Of a DNA stretch of 64,000 nt, positions 1-8,452 are shown piece after piece. The position numbers were made by a program, and so were the translations under genes. Within the stretch, counting starts at the first letter, position 1; each line of letters begins with the position of its first letter. The DNA comes from Bacteroidetes bacterium HGW-Bacteroidetes-6. GTDB taxonomy: Bacteria; Bacteroidota; Bacteroidia; Bacteroidales; DTU049. The stretch is from the NCBI GenBank assembly GCA_002842495.1, contig PHDB01000009.1, positions 1 through 64,000 of the forward strand, written 5' to 3'. Under the pieces are notes generated by a model. That model had not been told where the DNA came from. It was given only the letters and a program-made list of their open reading frames with translations, and made no database searches.

Positions 1-1
1 T

Positions 2-1333
2 TATTTGGCATCGGTTGCACAAAAAGTGTATCTCAATCCACAGGGTTCAATTGAGTTTAAAGGACTTTATATGGAGTCGATGTTTTTTAAAGGTGCACTC
101 GAAAAGCTGGAGGTTGATGCGCAGATAATTCGTCACGGAAAATTTAAAAGCGCTGTGGAGCCGTTTATGCTTGATAAAATGAGCGATGCCAATCGCATAC
201 AGCTTCAAACATTTGCAAACAGCTTGTGGGGACAAGTGGTTGCCCAGATATCGAAAAGTAGAACTATCAATACAGACAGTCTTAATAACATTGCCGATAG
301 TTTACTTGCATGGAATGCAGAAGGAGCTTTGCAATACAAACTTGTTGATGGTTTGATTTATCGCGACGAACTTGATGCATTGCTACAAAGCAAATCGGAA
401 GTTGAAGGAAGTGTTCCAACACTGAGTTTGGCTGATTATTATTCGAGTGCAAAAGAAAAGATGAATAAATATAGCGAGAACCGCATTGCCGTCATTTATG
501 CATTTGGAGAAATTAATAACGGAAAAGCATCGTATGGAACTATTAGCGGAAAAGCCATGTCAGAAACTATTCGTAATGCAGCTGCTGACCCGGCAATTAA
601 AGCTATTGTTCTTCGTGTGAACAGTCCCGGTGGCGATGCGTTGGCATCCGAAATGATTTGGCGCGAAGTGTATCTGGCCAATCAAATCAAACCAGTGGTT
701 GTTTCGATGGGCGACTATGCTGCATCGGGAGGCTATTATATTAGTTGTGCAGCTCGTCGCATATTTGCCGAATCTACAACATTGACAGGCAGTATTGGTG
801 TTTTTGGTGTGATTCCCAATTTACAGAAAATGTACAATAACAAACTTGGAATAACCTTCGACGGCGTCAAAACCAACGAACACTCCGATTATATTGGAGT
901 CAACAAGCCTATGAGCGAATTCGATCGTTCGGTTATTCAGAAGCAAATCGAAGATATCTACGCCACATTTGTGCAGCGTGTTGCCGATGGTCGTGGAATC
1001 ACCAATGCTGAAGTTGATAGTATTGGTCAGGGACGCATTTGGTGCGGGGTTGATGCCTTGCAGATTGGTCTTGTTGATGAGCTTGGTGGAATAGACTATG
1101 CAATTGCTTATGCGGCAAAAGAAGCTGGAATTACTGAATATGCAATTGATGAGTTGCCAGTGCAAAAAGACTTTATTACCGAATTTGTTGAAAATATGCA
1201 AAGCGACACACGTGCTGCCGATATAGTGCGTAGCGAGCTGGGTGATTTTGCTCCATTGTTCGACGCTTGGCAACGAGCAACACAAATGAGTGGTGTACAA
1301 ACTCGGTTGCCATTTTTCCTGATTATGCACTAA
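2..1333 (+). CDS. sppA: Signal peptide peptidase SppA, 67K type (5' end cut off by window)
   Basis: Membrane-bound S49-family serine protease that degrades signal peptides left in the inner membrane. The frame is open to the first base, so the true start and the N-terminal membrane anchor lie outside the window; about 443 residues are present against roughly 600 for the long E. coli-type form. Both catalytic residues of the duplicated fold can be placed: the general-base Lys in GKFKSAVEPF (about residue 48 of the visible part) and the nucleophile Ser in YAASGGYY (about residue 241). SPGGDAL and TGSIGVFG are family motifs. It faces the prs-rplY operon convergently and is closed by a hairpin terminator 17 bp after the stop. 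The TTG at position 5 is not a credible start, because the family alignment runs on upstream of it. Confidence 0.93.
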   Translation, partial: YLASVAQKVYLNPQGSIEFKGLYMESMFFKGALEKLEVDAQIIRHGKFKSAVEPFMLDKMSDANRIQLQTFANSLWGQVVAQISKSRTINTDSLNNIADSLLAWNAEGALQYKLVDGLIYRDELDALLQSKSEVEGSVPTLSLADYYSSAKEKMNKYSENRIAVIYAFGEINNGKASYGTISGKAMSETIRNAAADPAIKAIVLRVNSPGGDALASEMIWREVYLANQIKPVVVSMGDYAASGGYYISCAARRIFAESTTLTGSIGVFGVIPNLQKMYNNKLGITFDGVKTNEHSDYIGVNKPMSEFDRSVIQKQIEDIYATFVQRVADGRGITNAEVDSIGQGRIWCGVDALQIGLVDELGGIDYAIAYAAKEAGITEYAIDELPVQKDFITEFVENMQSDTRAADIVRSELGDFAPLFDAWQRATQMSGVQTRLPFFLIMH

Positions 1334-1350
1334 GACAATTAAGGACAAAA

Positions 1351-1376
1351 AAAAGGCAGGAGAAATCCTGCCTTTT
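1351..1376. terminator. Bidirectional intrinsic terminator between sppA and rplY
   Basis: Perfect 11-bp inverted repeat AAAAGGCAGGA / TCCTGCCTTTT around a GAAA loop. It gives a T-run on both strands, so it can end sppA transcripts from the left and prs-rplY transcripts from the right. Confidence 0.9.
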
Positions 1377-1394
1377 TTATTCTAAAAATATTGA

Positions 1395-1988
1395 TTATTC
1401 AGCTTTTTCGCCATCTGCTACATCTGAATCTAATTCTGCAACAGCTGTGCGGCTCGATGCAACAGTCACAATAATGTTGTTTTGTGGCAAATTAATGTGA
1501 TAATCTTCAGTTCTCAAATCTTTTGCACGTACTGCATCGTTGATGTCGAGAGGTGTAATGTCAATAACAATTTGTTCCGGCATTTTGTCGGGAAGAGCTG
1601 TTACTTTAACTCTTTTGACTTTCTGAGCAAGTTTACCACCTTTTAAAACTCCAGGTGAAGTCCCTTTGGTTGTAACGGGAACGCTTAAAGTAACGGGTTT
1701 GTCGCCAAAGAATTCAAGAAAGTCAACATGCAAAATGCTGTCAGAAACCGGATGGTATTGAATTTCCTGCAAAATGGCATTGCGCTTTTGTCCATCGATT
1801 GAGAGTTCAACAAAGCAAGCTTTTGGCGTGTAAATAATGTCTTTGAATTGTTTTTCCTGTGTAAAGAAATGAACCTGGTCTTTTCCACCATAAATTACAC
1901 ATGGTACCAAGCCTTCTTTGCGAAGTTTCTTTGCATCTTTTTTCCCTACGTTCCCTCTGAGGGAACCGCTCATAGATACTGTTCTCAT
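1395..1988 (-). CDS. rplY: 50S ribosomal protein L25 / general stress protein Ctc
   Basis: 5S rRNA-binding ribosomal protein of the long Ctc type (197 aa): an N-terminal L25 domain (about residues 1-95; motif LRKEGLVPCVIYGG near 22-35) followed by the TL5/Ctc C-terminal beta domain (about 96-185) and a short acidic tail. It lies 11 bp downstream of prs on the same strand. Prs-rplY pairing is common in bacteria, so the two are probably co-transcribed from the promoter upstream of prs. Length and motifs are ordinary. Confidence is high from the sequence. Confidence 0.95.
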   Translation of the reverse strand: MRTVSMSGSLRGNVGKKDAKKLRKEGLVPCVIYGGKDQVHFFTQEKQFKDIIYTPKACFVELSIDGQKRNAILQEIQYHPVSDSILHVDFLEFFGDKPVTLSVPVTTKGTSPGVLKGGKLAQKVKRVKVTALPDKMPEQIVIDITPLDINDAVRAKDLRTEDYHINLPQNNIIVTVASSRTAVAELDSDVADGEKAE

Positions 1989-1999
1989 TGTTTTTGTTT

Positions 2000-2944
2000 T
2001 TAGATAAAGGTGTTTAAATTGAAGTGAGTGCTGATTGACTCACATGTCAGATTTCGTTTAATTACATCGGCAAAAAGTTCTGCAGAAGAGAGTACTTTAA
2101 CTTTAGCCGACTTATGTTCTTTTGGAATGGTGTCGGTGATAATCAACTCGTTGATGCTTGAGTTGTCGATGTTTTCATAAGCTTTTCCACTCAATACACC
2201 ATGGGTACACATGGCCCGGACACTACTGGCTCCGGCATCCATCATGAGTTCGGCTGCTTTGGCCAGAGTTCCTGCAGTGTCAACAATGTCGTCGAGAAGA
2301 ATCACATCTTTTCCTTTTACATCACCAATCAGAGTCATGTTGCTTATTTGGTTGGGTTTCGATCTTTGCTTGTAGCAAATAGCCATGTCGCAATCGAGAA
2401 ACTTCGCATACGAATTGGCTCTTTTTGTACCGCCGGTATCAGGCGAAGCTACAATAACGTTGGGAAGGTTGAGACTTTTGATATATGGGATGAAAATGGA
2501 AGAAGCAAAAAGATGATCAACAGGAATATCAAAAAATCCTTGAATTTGGTCAGCATGCAAATCCATCGTGATGATGCGATCGACACCGGCAGCCTGTAAT
2601 AAATTGGCTATCAATTTGGCGCCGATAGCAACACGGGGTTTATCCTTCCTGTCCTGGCGCGCAAAACCATAATATGGAATCACGGTGTAAATATGATGGG
2701 CCGATGCACGTTTAGCAGCATCAATCATCAGAAGCAATTCGAAAAGATTTTCTACAGGAGCATTGGTTGATTGAATTAGAAAAAGTTCGGTTCCACGTAC
2801 AGTTTCTTCGAACGATGTCTGAAATTCCCCATCCGCAAAATTTGTAATGGAAACATTGCCCAAAGGTGTACCATGCGCTTCGGCAATTTTTTCCGAAAGT
2901 GGCTTTGTTGCTTGACCAGAGAATAAAACGACCCTTGGATCCAT
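2000..2944 (-). CDS. prs: Ribose-phosphate pyrophosphokinase (PRPP synthase)
   Basis: Makes PRPP from ribose 5-phosphate and ATP for nucleotide, His, Trp and NAD synthesis; cytoplasmic. The 314-residue length is normal for class I. Visible motifs: the flexible loop region YYGFARQDRKDKPR (91-104), the divalent-cation and ribose-binding segment DLHADQIQGFFDIP (128-141), and the PRPP loop DDIVDTAGT (218-226). The start codon is 15 bp downstream of a consensus Bacteroidota -7 box. First gene of a two-gene operon with rplY. Confidence 0.97.
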   Translation of the reverse strand: MDPRVVLFSGQATKPLSEKIAEAHGTPLGNVSITNFADGEFQTSFEETVRGTELFLIQSTNAPVENLFELLLMIDAAKRASAHHIYTVIPYYGFARQDRKDKPRVAIGAKLIANLLQAAGVDRIITMDLHADQIQGFFDIPVDHLFASSIFIPYIKSLNLPNVIVASPDTGGTKRANSYAKFLDCDMAICYKQRSKPNQISNMTLIGDVKGKDVILLDDIVDTAGTLAKAAELMMDAGASSVRAMCTHGVLSGKAYENIDNSSINELIITDTIPKEHKSAKVKVLSSAELFADVIKRNLTCESISTHFNLNTFI

Positions 2945-2958
2945 GTTGAAATTTTTTG

Positions 2959-2966
2959 CAAAGGTA
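2959..2966 (-). promoter_or_regulatory. -7 box (TACCTTTG) upstream of prs
   Basis: Exact match to the Bacteroidota -7 consensus TAnnTTTG on the minus strand. No clear TTG -33 element is visible 17-23 bp upstream, so this rests on the -7 box and its position only. Confidence 0.5.
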
Positions 2967-3010
2967 GAAAAAAAAGCGGGTCGGTGACTATGAAATCGAA
3001 AAAATGCCTG

Positions 3011-3694
3011 TTATTCAATCCATCCCATTATAGATGCAAGCTCACGTACGCAACCCTGACCACCCGAAGTATTCAATATCACATTGGCCACAGCTAAAAT
3101 GGCTTTTTCTGCATCGGCAGGACAAGCTCCCAGGCCTACAGCCGAAATAATGTCTTTGTCGTTAATGTCATCGCCAATATAGGCAACCTGTTCAAGGGAA
3201 ATTCCCAATTCTTTGCACCACGATTCAAGAATAGGAAGTTTGTCGTCGGTGCCAACATACATGCGTTTTACGCCAAGCATCTCAGCCCGATATCCAATCA
3301 GGTCGGTGTTTTTTCCATTCGAAATAAAGCCAACTTCAAGACCTTGCCGCAAAGCCATTTTAATAGCAAGTCCATCACGAGTGTTGAACTTTTTCCACTC
3401 TTTCCTGTCGGACCCAATATACATTCCGCCATCGGTCATAACACCATCCACATCAAGAGCCAGAAGTCGACAATCGAAATGGGCCGGAACACTTTGATAG
3501 GTGAAAAGTAATTTTTCGGGAGCAACTTGTAAGGCATTTGCAAATCCTATAATTTGTGATGGTAGTGGAATTTGTTCCTGACGCAGGATCTTTTGCACAA
3601 TAGCTGCTTCTGTTCCGCAAAACTGTGCAAGCTCTTGTGTGCTTATGTTGCGCTTGTCAAGGATTCGTTGTAGGTTTTCGGCAAATACTTTCAT
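3011..3694 (-). CDS. HTH (XRE-like) - HAD phosphatase of the KdsC family, fusion protein
   Basis: Two parts. Residues 1-65 look like a Cro/C1-type helix-turn-helix (ISTQELAQFCGTEAAIVQKI at 17-36). Residues 75-227 are a KdsC-family HAD phosphatase: DVDGVMTDGG with nucleophile Asp81 and Asp83, KKFNTRDG, SNGK motif II and GDDINDKD metal-binding motif. KdsC hydrolyses KDO 8-phosphate in LPS core synthesis and is normally about 170-190 aa without a DNA-binding-like part. The ATG at 3694 is preferred because it leaves a 10-bp gap to the upstream aroF-like stop; an earlier ATG at 3730 would overlap that gene by 26 bp. The substrate is not provable here; the phosphatase family is clear, the HTH assignment is moderately sure. 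Confidence 0.82.
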   Translation of the reverse strand: MKVFAENLQRILDKRNISTQELAQFCGTEAAIVQKILRQEQIPLPSQIIGFANALQVAPEKLLFTYQSVPAHFDCRLLALDVDGVMTDGGMYIGSDRKEWKKFNTRDGLAIKMALRQGLEVGFISNGKNTDLIGYRAEMLGVKRMYVGTDDKLPILESWCKELGISLEQVAYIGDDINDKDIISAVGLGACPADAEKAILAVANVILNTSGGQGCVRELASIMGWIE

Positions 3695-3704
3695 TGCTTT
3701 TAAA

Positions 3705-4697
3705 TCAAATGATTGACCGGCCAACTGCATTTGCAATTGGTTTCAATGTTTCAAACAGTGCGCGAAACTGGTTGTGGGTGAGTTGCTGAGCAGCATCCGA
3801 TTTTGCCAACATTGGATTGGGATGTACTTCGATTAGCAGGCCGTCAACACCCATGGCCATACAAGCTCTGGCTAAATCGGGAACACCGTAGGAATAACCC
3901 ATCGCATGGCTGGGATCGAGAATTACTGGCAAATTGGTGTTTTCTTTCAGATAGGCAACGCCACACAAATCGAGTGTGAAACGCGATTTGGTTTCAAATG
4001 TTCTGATGCCACGTTCGCAAAGCATTACATTAGGGTTGCCCCCCGATAAAACAAATTCTGCAGCCTGAACAAATTCTTGCAATGTGGTCCCAAATCCACG
4101 TTTAATAAGAATAGGTTTTTGCGATTGCCCGCAAGCCCGAAGTATTCCGTGGTCGTACATGGCTTTTGCGCCAATTTGAACCACATCAGTATAATCGATA
4201 ATCATGTCGATATGCGTGCTGTCGCGCACTTCGGTAACAACCGACAACCCATATTTATCACGCATTTTTGCAAGCAATTTCAAGCCGTCTTCGCCCATTC
4301 CCTGAAAACTGTATGGAGATGTTCTTGGTTTAAATGCGCCGGCCCGAATGCTGGTGAGCCCCGTTTCTATAATCAATTGAGCTGTTTGCTCAATCATTTC
4401 TTCCGATTCCACTCCGCATGGACCAATGGTGAGAAGGGTTTGAGCCATTCCCGAAGTATAGTTGCCGATTTTTATATTGCGGGTTTCTGCTTGAAATTTG
4501 CGCGAAGCAAGCTGAATATCTGAATCCATCAGCCAGCTTTTTTCTATAATTGAATCGAATTGAGGCTTGGTTTGCTTCATCGACGAAGGTGTTACAACAA
4601 GTAGCCTTTCGTTATAGAATAGCCGAATTCCTTCGTGGGCAGCCGCAAAATCTTCGCTTTGTTTACTATCGGTGTTGTTTTTGAGTTCAATAATCAT
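3705..4697 (-). CDS. aroF: 3-deoxy-7-phosphoheptulonate (DAHP) synthase, type I-beta
   Basis: Condenses PEP with erythrose 4-phosphate, the first shikimate-pathway step. Residues about 85-325 form the barrel with GPCGVES (92-98), RAGAFKPRTSPYSFQG (118-133), CERGIRTFE and DPSHAMG. The KPRTSPYSFQG stretch is the DAHP type; KDO8P synthase has KANRSS there, so KDO8P synthase was rejected. The first 80 residues could be a small regulatory domain, as in Thermotoga-type enzymes. Its start overlaps the upstream Rpe-like stop by 4 bp, and the HTH-KdsC fusion follows after 10 bp, so the three genes form an operon. Confidence 0.9.
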   Translation of the reverse strand: MIIELKNNTDSKQSEDFAAAHEGIRLFYNERLLVVTPSSMKQTKPQFDSIIEKSWLMDSDIQLASRKFQAETRNIKIGNYTSGMAQTLLTIGPCGVESEEMIEQTAQLIIETGLTSIRAGAFKPRTSPYSFQGMGEDGLKLLAKMRDKYGLSVVTEVRDSTHIDMIIDYTDVVQIGAKAMYDHGILRACGQSQKPILIKRGFGTTLQEFVQAAEFVLSGGNPNVMLCERGIRTFETKSRFTLDLCGVAYLKENTNLPVILDPSHAMGYSYGVPDLARACMAMGVDGLLIEVHPNPMLAKSDAAQQLTHNQFRALFETLKPIANAVGRSII

Positions 4698-5701
4698 AAT
4701 TCACCTTTAATGAGGTTGTTGAATTTCAGAACGCCAGCCAGATTTCCGTTGTTATCGGTTACCGGAAGAAAAAGCACTGGAAATGGAAGACTCTTGATGT
4801 AATCGAGTAGTTCGTTCACTGTATTGTTGCTGTTGATTGTTGCAGGCGATGTATTCATGACATCTTCAATCCTGAGATTTTCAATTTCGGGCCATTTTCT
4901 CAGCATTGCTCTCCTGATATCAGCATTAGAAACAATACCAATCAAATGGTTGTTGCTGTCAATAACATTTACAAACCCCAGTTTATAGTCTTCAATAATT
5001 TGAAGCATGAAAGGAAATTGATAGTCCTTTATTCTTAGTGTTGGAATTTCGTCGGGAAGCAACATGAAATCGCGAACGCAATATGCACTTCCAACCTGAT
5101 TGCTGCGGAGTTTTACCATGGCCGAGCCAATGAACTCCTGCTTAAGTAAATAGGATCCCACCACCACTGAATAAACGCCCATGTTTCTCAGAATAAACGA
5201 CAATTCGTCGTTTATTCCTCCATCAACATGAATTTTCTTGTTGGGATATCGATTGCGGAATTCTCTTATTTTTCTGAAATTTTGTGTCTGAAAAGGTTCA
5301 CCGCTTTTACCCGGAGTAGTGGCCATAAACAAAATGAACGAGGCCCGATTGGCAAACTGATCGAAAACATCAATGGGAGTTTCTGTGGTAATTGCTATTC
5401 CTAGTTTTCCTTTAAACCCGACAGGAAGATCTGCCCATTTTTCGATAGTTTCGTATTGGATCGTTACCAGCTCTACATGAGTGTCAACAATTAGTTTGTA
5501 AAATTTTTGTGGTTCGGAGCTGATGATATGAAGATCGACCGGAGTGTCGGAATACGCTTTGATTTTTGCAATATCATCAAATACATCGACATCGTCGTTG
5601 CAATCAATGTGAAAGTAATCGGAACGATATGCATCAAGTTCACGTACAAGCTCTTGTAGATTGGTGTCGCCGGCACTGTAGAGAGAAGCCGAAATTTTCA
5701 T
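4694..5701 (-). CDS. Ribulose-phosphate 3-epimerase-like barrel fused to a CBS-domain pair
   Basis: Residues 1-215 resemble an Rpe TIM barrel: HID at 31-33, VDLHII with His58, the phosphate-loop-like TTPGKSGEPF and HVDGGIN. Rpe has HIDxMDG where this protein has HIDCNDD, so the metal and acid residues are only partly kept. Residues about 215-335 form two CBS motifs, usually an adenosine-nucleotide sensor. It opens an operon with DAHP synthase and HTH-KdsC and has a -7 box 18 bp upstream. Pentose-phosphate epimerase or isomerase activity under nucleotide control is an inference; substrate unknown. Confidence 0.75.
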   Translation of the reverse strand: MKISASLYSAGDTNLQELVRELDAYRSDYFHIDCNDDVDVFDDIAKIKAYSDTPVDLHIISSEPQKFYKLIVDTHVELVTIQYETIEKWADLPVGFKGKLGIAITTETPIDVFDQFANRASFILFMATTPGKSGEPFQTQNFRKIREFRNRYPNKKIHVDGGINDELSFILRNMGVYSVVVGSYLLKQEFIGSAMVKLRSNQVGSAYCVRDFMLLPDEIPTLRIKDYQFPFMLQIIEDYKLGFVNVIDSNNHLIGIVSNADIRRAMLRKWPEIENLRIEDVMNTSPATINSNNTVNELLDYIKSLPFPVLFLPVTDNNGNLAGVLKFNNLIKGEL

Positions 5702-5718
5702 TGCAATAAATTCTGAGG

Positions 5719-5726
5719 CAAAGATA
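5719..5726 (-). promoter_or_regulatory. -7 box (TATCTTTG) upstream of the Rpe-CBS operon
   Basis: Exact TAnnTTTG match on the minus strand, 18 bp before the start codon. No convincing -33 element seen. Confidence 0.5.
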
Positions 5727-5746
5727 CCAAAAGCAGAGGGAATATA

Positions 5747-6130
5747 CTAACCCAGATTGATGTCTTTTATTTCAAAGATGTTTCCGGCTTTATCGTTAAT
5801 GTAGCGGGCAATACGGCCGTTTTCTTTGGTAAACTCTTGCACCTTGTAACCAAAAGTAGCAGCCTTTTCTGTAATGGTTTCGGGGCGCCAGAATTCGAGA
5901 GCCAAATGACCCATTCCTGTCGATTTTTCGTTGGGGCAAACAAGCAACTCAACAATCAATTCGAATTGCTTCATTCTGATTGCTTCAATCTTCTGATTGG
6001 TTCCGAATATTTTTAATGTTGTTTCTTCATTGATAAAATAGCGGTTCAATTCCTGAAAATTGAGAATGTTGCAGTAAAAGTCGTCGGCTTCCGAAGCTTC
6101 GTGGATGTGAATTCCGATATGACGTAGCAT
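5747..6130 (-). CDS. VOC superfamily (glyoxalase/bleomycin-resistance fold) protein
   Basis: A 127-residue single-module VOC protein with two beta-alpha-beta-beta-beta repeats: it opens HIGIHIHEASEADDFY, has a central MGHLALEF strand and ends NDKAGNIFEIKDI. His-5 or His-7, Glu and the second-half HLALEF and IFEI strands are where metal ligands sit in this family. No partner gene points to a substrate. It lies just downstream of the EF-G2 terminator, so it probably has its own promoter. Methylmalonyl-CoA epimerase, glyoxalase I and resistance proteins share this fold and cannot be told apart here. Confidence 0.75.
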   Translation of the reverse strand: MLRHIGIHIHEASEADDFYCNILNFQELNRYFINEETTLKIFGTNQKIEAIRMKQFELIVELLVCPNEKSTGMGHLALEFWRPETITEKAATFGYKVQEFTKENGRIARYINDKAGNIFEIKDINLG

Positions 6131-6142
6131 GACATTGAGTTT

Positions 6143-6177
6143 AAAAAAAAGACACCCTGCCGGTTGAACAGGGTGTC
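6143..6177 (-). terminator. Intrinsic terminator of the EF-G2 gene
   Basis: Perfect GACACCCTG / CAGGGTGTC stem (6151-6159 with 6169-6177) followed on the minus strand by eight T (plus-strand A at 6143-6150). Located about 20 bp after the EF-G2 stop and just before the VOC start. Confidence 0.9.
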
Positions 6178-6196
6178 GTATATAAAATTGGTTCGA

Positions 6197-8332
6197 CTAT
6201 TCTTCGTCTTTTTCCTGTTCTTCGTAGGTTTTGAGCAGAACGGTCTGAACATCGGTTGGAACCTGTTGATATTCGTTGAATGTCATTGTGTAGGTAGCCT
6301 TTCCCGAAGTGAGTGAACTGAGAGCGGTTGAATAACGGTTCATTTCAGCTAATGGAACGCGAGCTCTTATTTTCTGGTAGTTTCCTTCGCTGTCCATTCC
6401 CATTACTACAGCACGACGTCCCTGGAGGTCGGTCATTACATCTCCCATGCGATCAGAAGGAACCATAACTTCAACATCGTAAATAGGTTCAAGGATTTTT
6501 GGGCCGGCGTTTTTGAACGCTTCTTTGAAAGCCTGACGACCGGCAAGTTTAAACGAAAGTTCGTTTGAATCGACCGGATGCATTTTGCCATCGTAAACGT
6601 AAACAACAATATCGCGGGCATAAGATCCTGTAAGCGGACCTTCTTCGATTTTTTCCATGATTCCTTTCAGAATTGCAGGCATAAATCGTGCATCAATAGC
6701 TCCTCCAACAATACAGTTGTTGAAGACCAATTTTCCACCCCATGCAAGTGGATGCTCGTCGGAACCACGAACCGGAAATTCGGTGGTCCAACTCATTCCT
6801 TCGCGCCATGGTTCAATCATCATATGAACTTCACCAAATTGACCAGCTCCACCTGATTGTTTTTTGTGACGATACATGGATTTAGCTGGTTTGGTAATGG
6901 TTTCTCGATATGGAATTTTAGGAGGATACAGTTCAATAGGAACTTTTTCGATCGATTCCATATGCCATTTGGCTGCATTCATATGCATTTCGCCTTGACA
7001 GCTGACAATAATCTGCTTCAGCTCTTTTGAATATTCAACCAGAATGGTAGGGTCTATCTTTCGAAGCTCGTTGAGTATTGCGCCCAATTTTTCGTCATCC
7101 GAAGTGTTCATCGCTTTAATAGCGGTTCTGTATTTCGGATTGGGATACTGGATAGAAACGATTTGTTCATCCGAGTTTTTCGGATTGTTGAGTGTTTCGT
7201 TGGTGCTTGTGTTTTTGAGTTTCACAGTGGCAACGATATCACCAGCTATAGCTTTCTCGAGTTTTTCGCGGTTTTTACCAGCAACAGCAAACAATTGAGT
7301 AATTCTTTCTTTTGTTCCGTTTGTTCCGTTTACCACATCTGAACCCTCGCCAATTTCACCAGCGGCAATTTTAATGAAGCTGATTTCGCCCAAATGAGGT
7401 TCAACTGAGGTTTTGAAAACAAAACCACAGAAAGGATCGGTTGACTTAAAGCTGTATTCTTTTCCACTTTTCGACTTCAAAGGCATACTCTTGTCAGGTG
7501 CCGGGCCAAATTTGGCAACAAAGTCGAGAAGACTGGTGGTACCCATATTGTGTTTTGCACTGGTACAGAGCAATGGGAAAATGTTACGCTGAACAATGCT
7601 TGATGCTAGTCCGTTGAGTAATTCATCTTCGGAAAGTTCTCCGTTTTCGAAGAATTTTTCCATTAATGCCTCATCGCTTTCGGCAGCAGCTTCAATAAGC
7701 GCATTGCGCATGTCTTCGGCTTTGGATTTATCGCTCTCAGGAATATCAAGTACTTCCGGTTTTCCGCCTGCTGTTGGGAATTTCAGCATTTTCATGCTCA
7801 AAACGTCAATAACAGAATTGAATCCAATGCCGGTAGCTACTGGATATTGAACAGGAATAACTTTGCTTCCGAATTGACCTTGTAATTCGCGAACAACTTC
7901 GTCGAAATTGGCTTTTTCGTGATCGAGCTGGTTCATGATAAAAATAACCGGCTTGTTCATCCGGGTGAGGTTGCGCCAACTGATTTCGGTAGTGACTTCA
8001 ACACCATTTTGTGCATTGATAACCATTCCGGCCATATCGCACACCGTAAGTGCAGCTAATACTTCACCAACAAAGTCGTCGAAACCCGGGGTGTCGATAA
8101 TATTTATTTTCTTGCCATTGTGCTCGGCATACAAAACGGTCGAAAATACCGAATTTTGTCTTTCGAGCTCAATTTCACGATAGTCGGATACAGAATTTTT
8201 GTCTTCAACGCTTCCACGACGATTGATTACACCACCTTCAAGTAGTAAACACTCGGCCAGAGTCGTTTTACCCGATTTGGCACCGCCTACCAGCGCGATG
8301 TTGCGGATATCTCCAGTCTGATACACTTTCAT
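6197..8332 (-). CDS. Elongation factor G paralogue EF-G2
   Basis: A 711-residue five-domain EF-G-like translational GTPase: P-loop GGAKSGKTT (16-24), switch II DTPGFDDF (80-87), G4 as NQLD (134-137) rather than NKxD, then domain II, domain III and an EF-G IV/V tail (RGSDEHPLAWGG; GDVMTDLQGRR). In canonical EF-G switch II is DTPGH and the His activates water for GTP hydrolysis; Phe84 replaces it here. A Bacteroides EF-G paralogue lacking GTPase activity but still promoting translocation has been reported; this gene looks like the same type. The organism's canonical fusA is not in this window. Single-gene unit with its own terminator. Confidence 0.9.
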   Translation of the reverse strand: MKVYQTGDIRNIALVGGAKSGKTTLAECLLLEGGVINRRGSVEDKNSVSDYREIELERQNSVFSTVLYAEHNGKKINIIDTPGFDDFVGEVLAALTVCDMAGMVINAQNGVEVTTEISWRNLTRMNKPVIFIMNQLDHEKANFDEVVRELQGQFGSKVIPVQYPVATGIGFNSVIDVLSMKMLKFPTAGGKPEVLDIPESDKSKAEDMRNALIEAAAESDEALMEKFFENGELSEDELLNGLASSIVQRNIFPLLCTSAKHNMGTTSLLDFVAKFGPAPDKSMPLKSKSGKEYSFKSTDPFCGFVFKTSVEPHLGEISFIKIAAGEIGEGSDVVNGTNGTKERITQLFAVAGKNREKLEKAIAGDIVATVKLKNTSTNETLNNPKNSDEQIVSIQYPNPKYRTAIKAMNTSDDEKLGAILNELRKIDPTILVEYSKELKQIIVSCQGEMHMNAAKWHMESIEKVPIELYPPKIPYRETITKPAKSMYRHKKQSGGAGQFGEVHMMIEPWREGMSWTTEFPVRGSDEHPLAWGGKLVFNNCIVGGAIDARFMPAILKGIMEKIEEGPLTGSYARDIVVYVYDGKMHPVDSNELSFKLAGRQAFKEAFKNAGPKILEPIYDVEVMVPSDRMGDVMTDLQGRRAVVMGMDSEGNYQKIRARVPLAEMNRYSTALSSLTSGKATYTMTFNEYQQVPTDVQTVLLKTYEEQEKDEE

Positions 8333-8379
8333 ATGTTGTTCTGATTAAAAATTTATCGATTCAAAATTCAAAAAGAGCA

Positions 8380-8387
8380 CAAAAATA
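8380..8387 (-). promoter_or_regulatory. -7 box (TATTTTTG) upstream of EF-G2
   Basis: TAnnTTTG match on the minus strand, 48 bp before the start codon, in an AT-rich 120-bp gap. No clear -33 element. Confidence 0.35.
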
Positions 8388-8452
8388 GAAATTTATTCCG
8401 ATTGAAAAAAGCGGAATAGCTAAATAGTGAACAATTTATTTATCTTTTCTGT

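Noticed and set aside
3705-4697. KDO 8-phosphate synthase
   Set aside because: The active-site stretch reads KPRTSPYSFQG, the DAHP type, not KANRSS.
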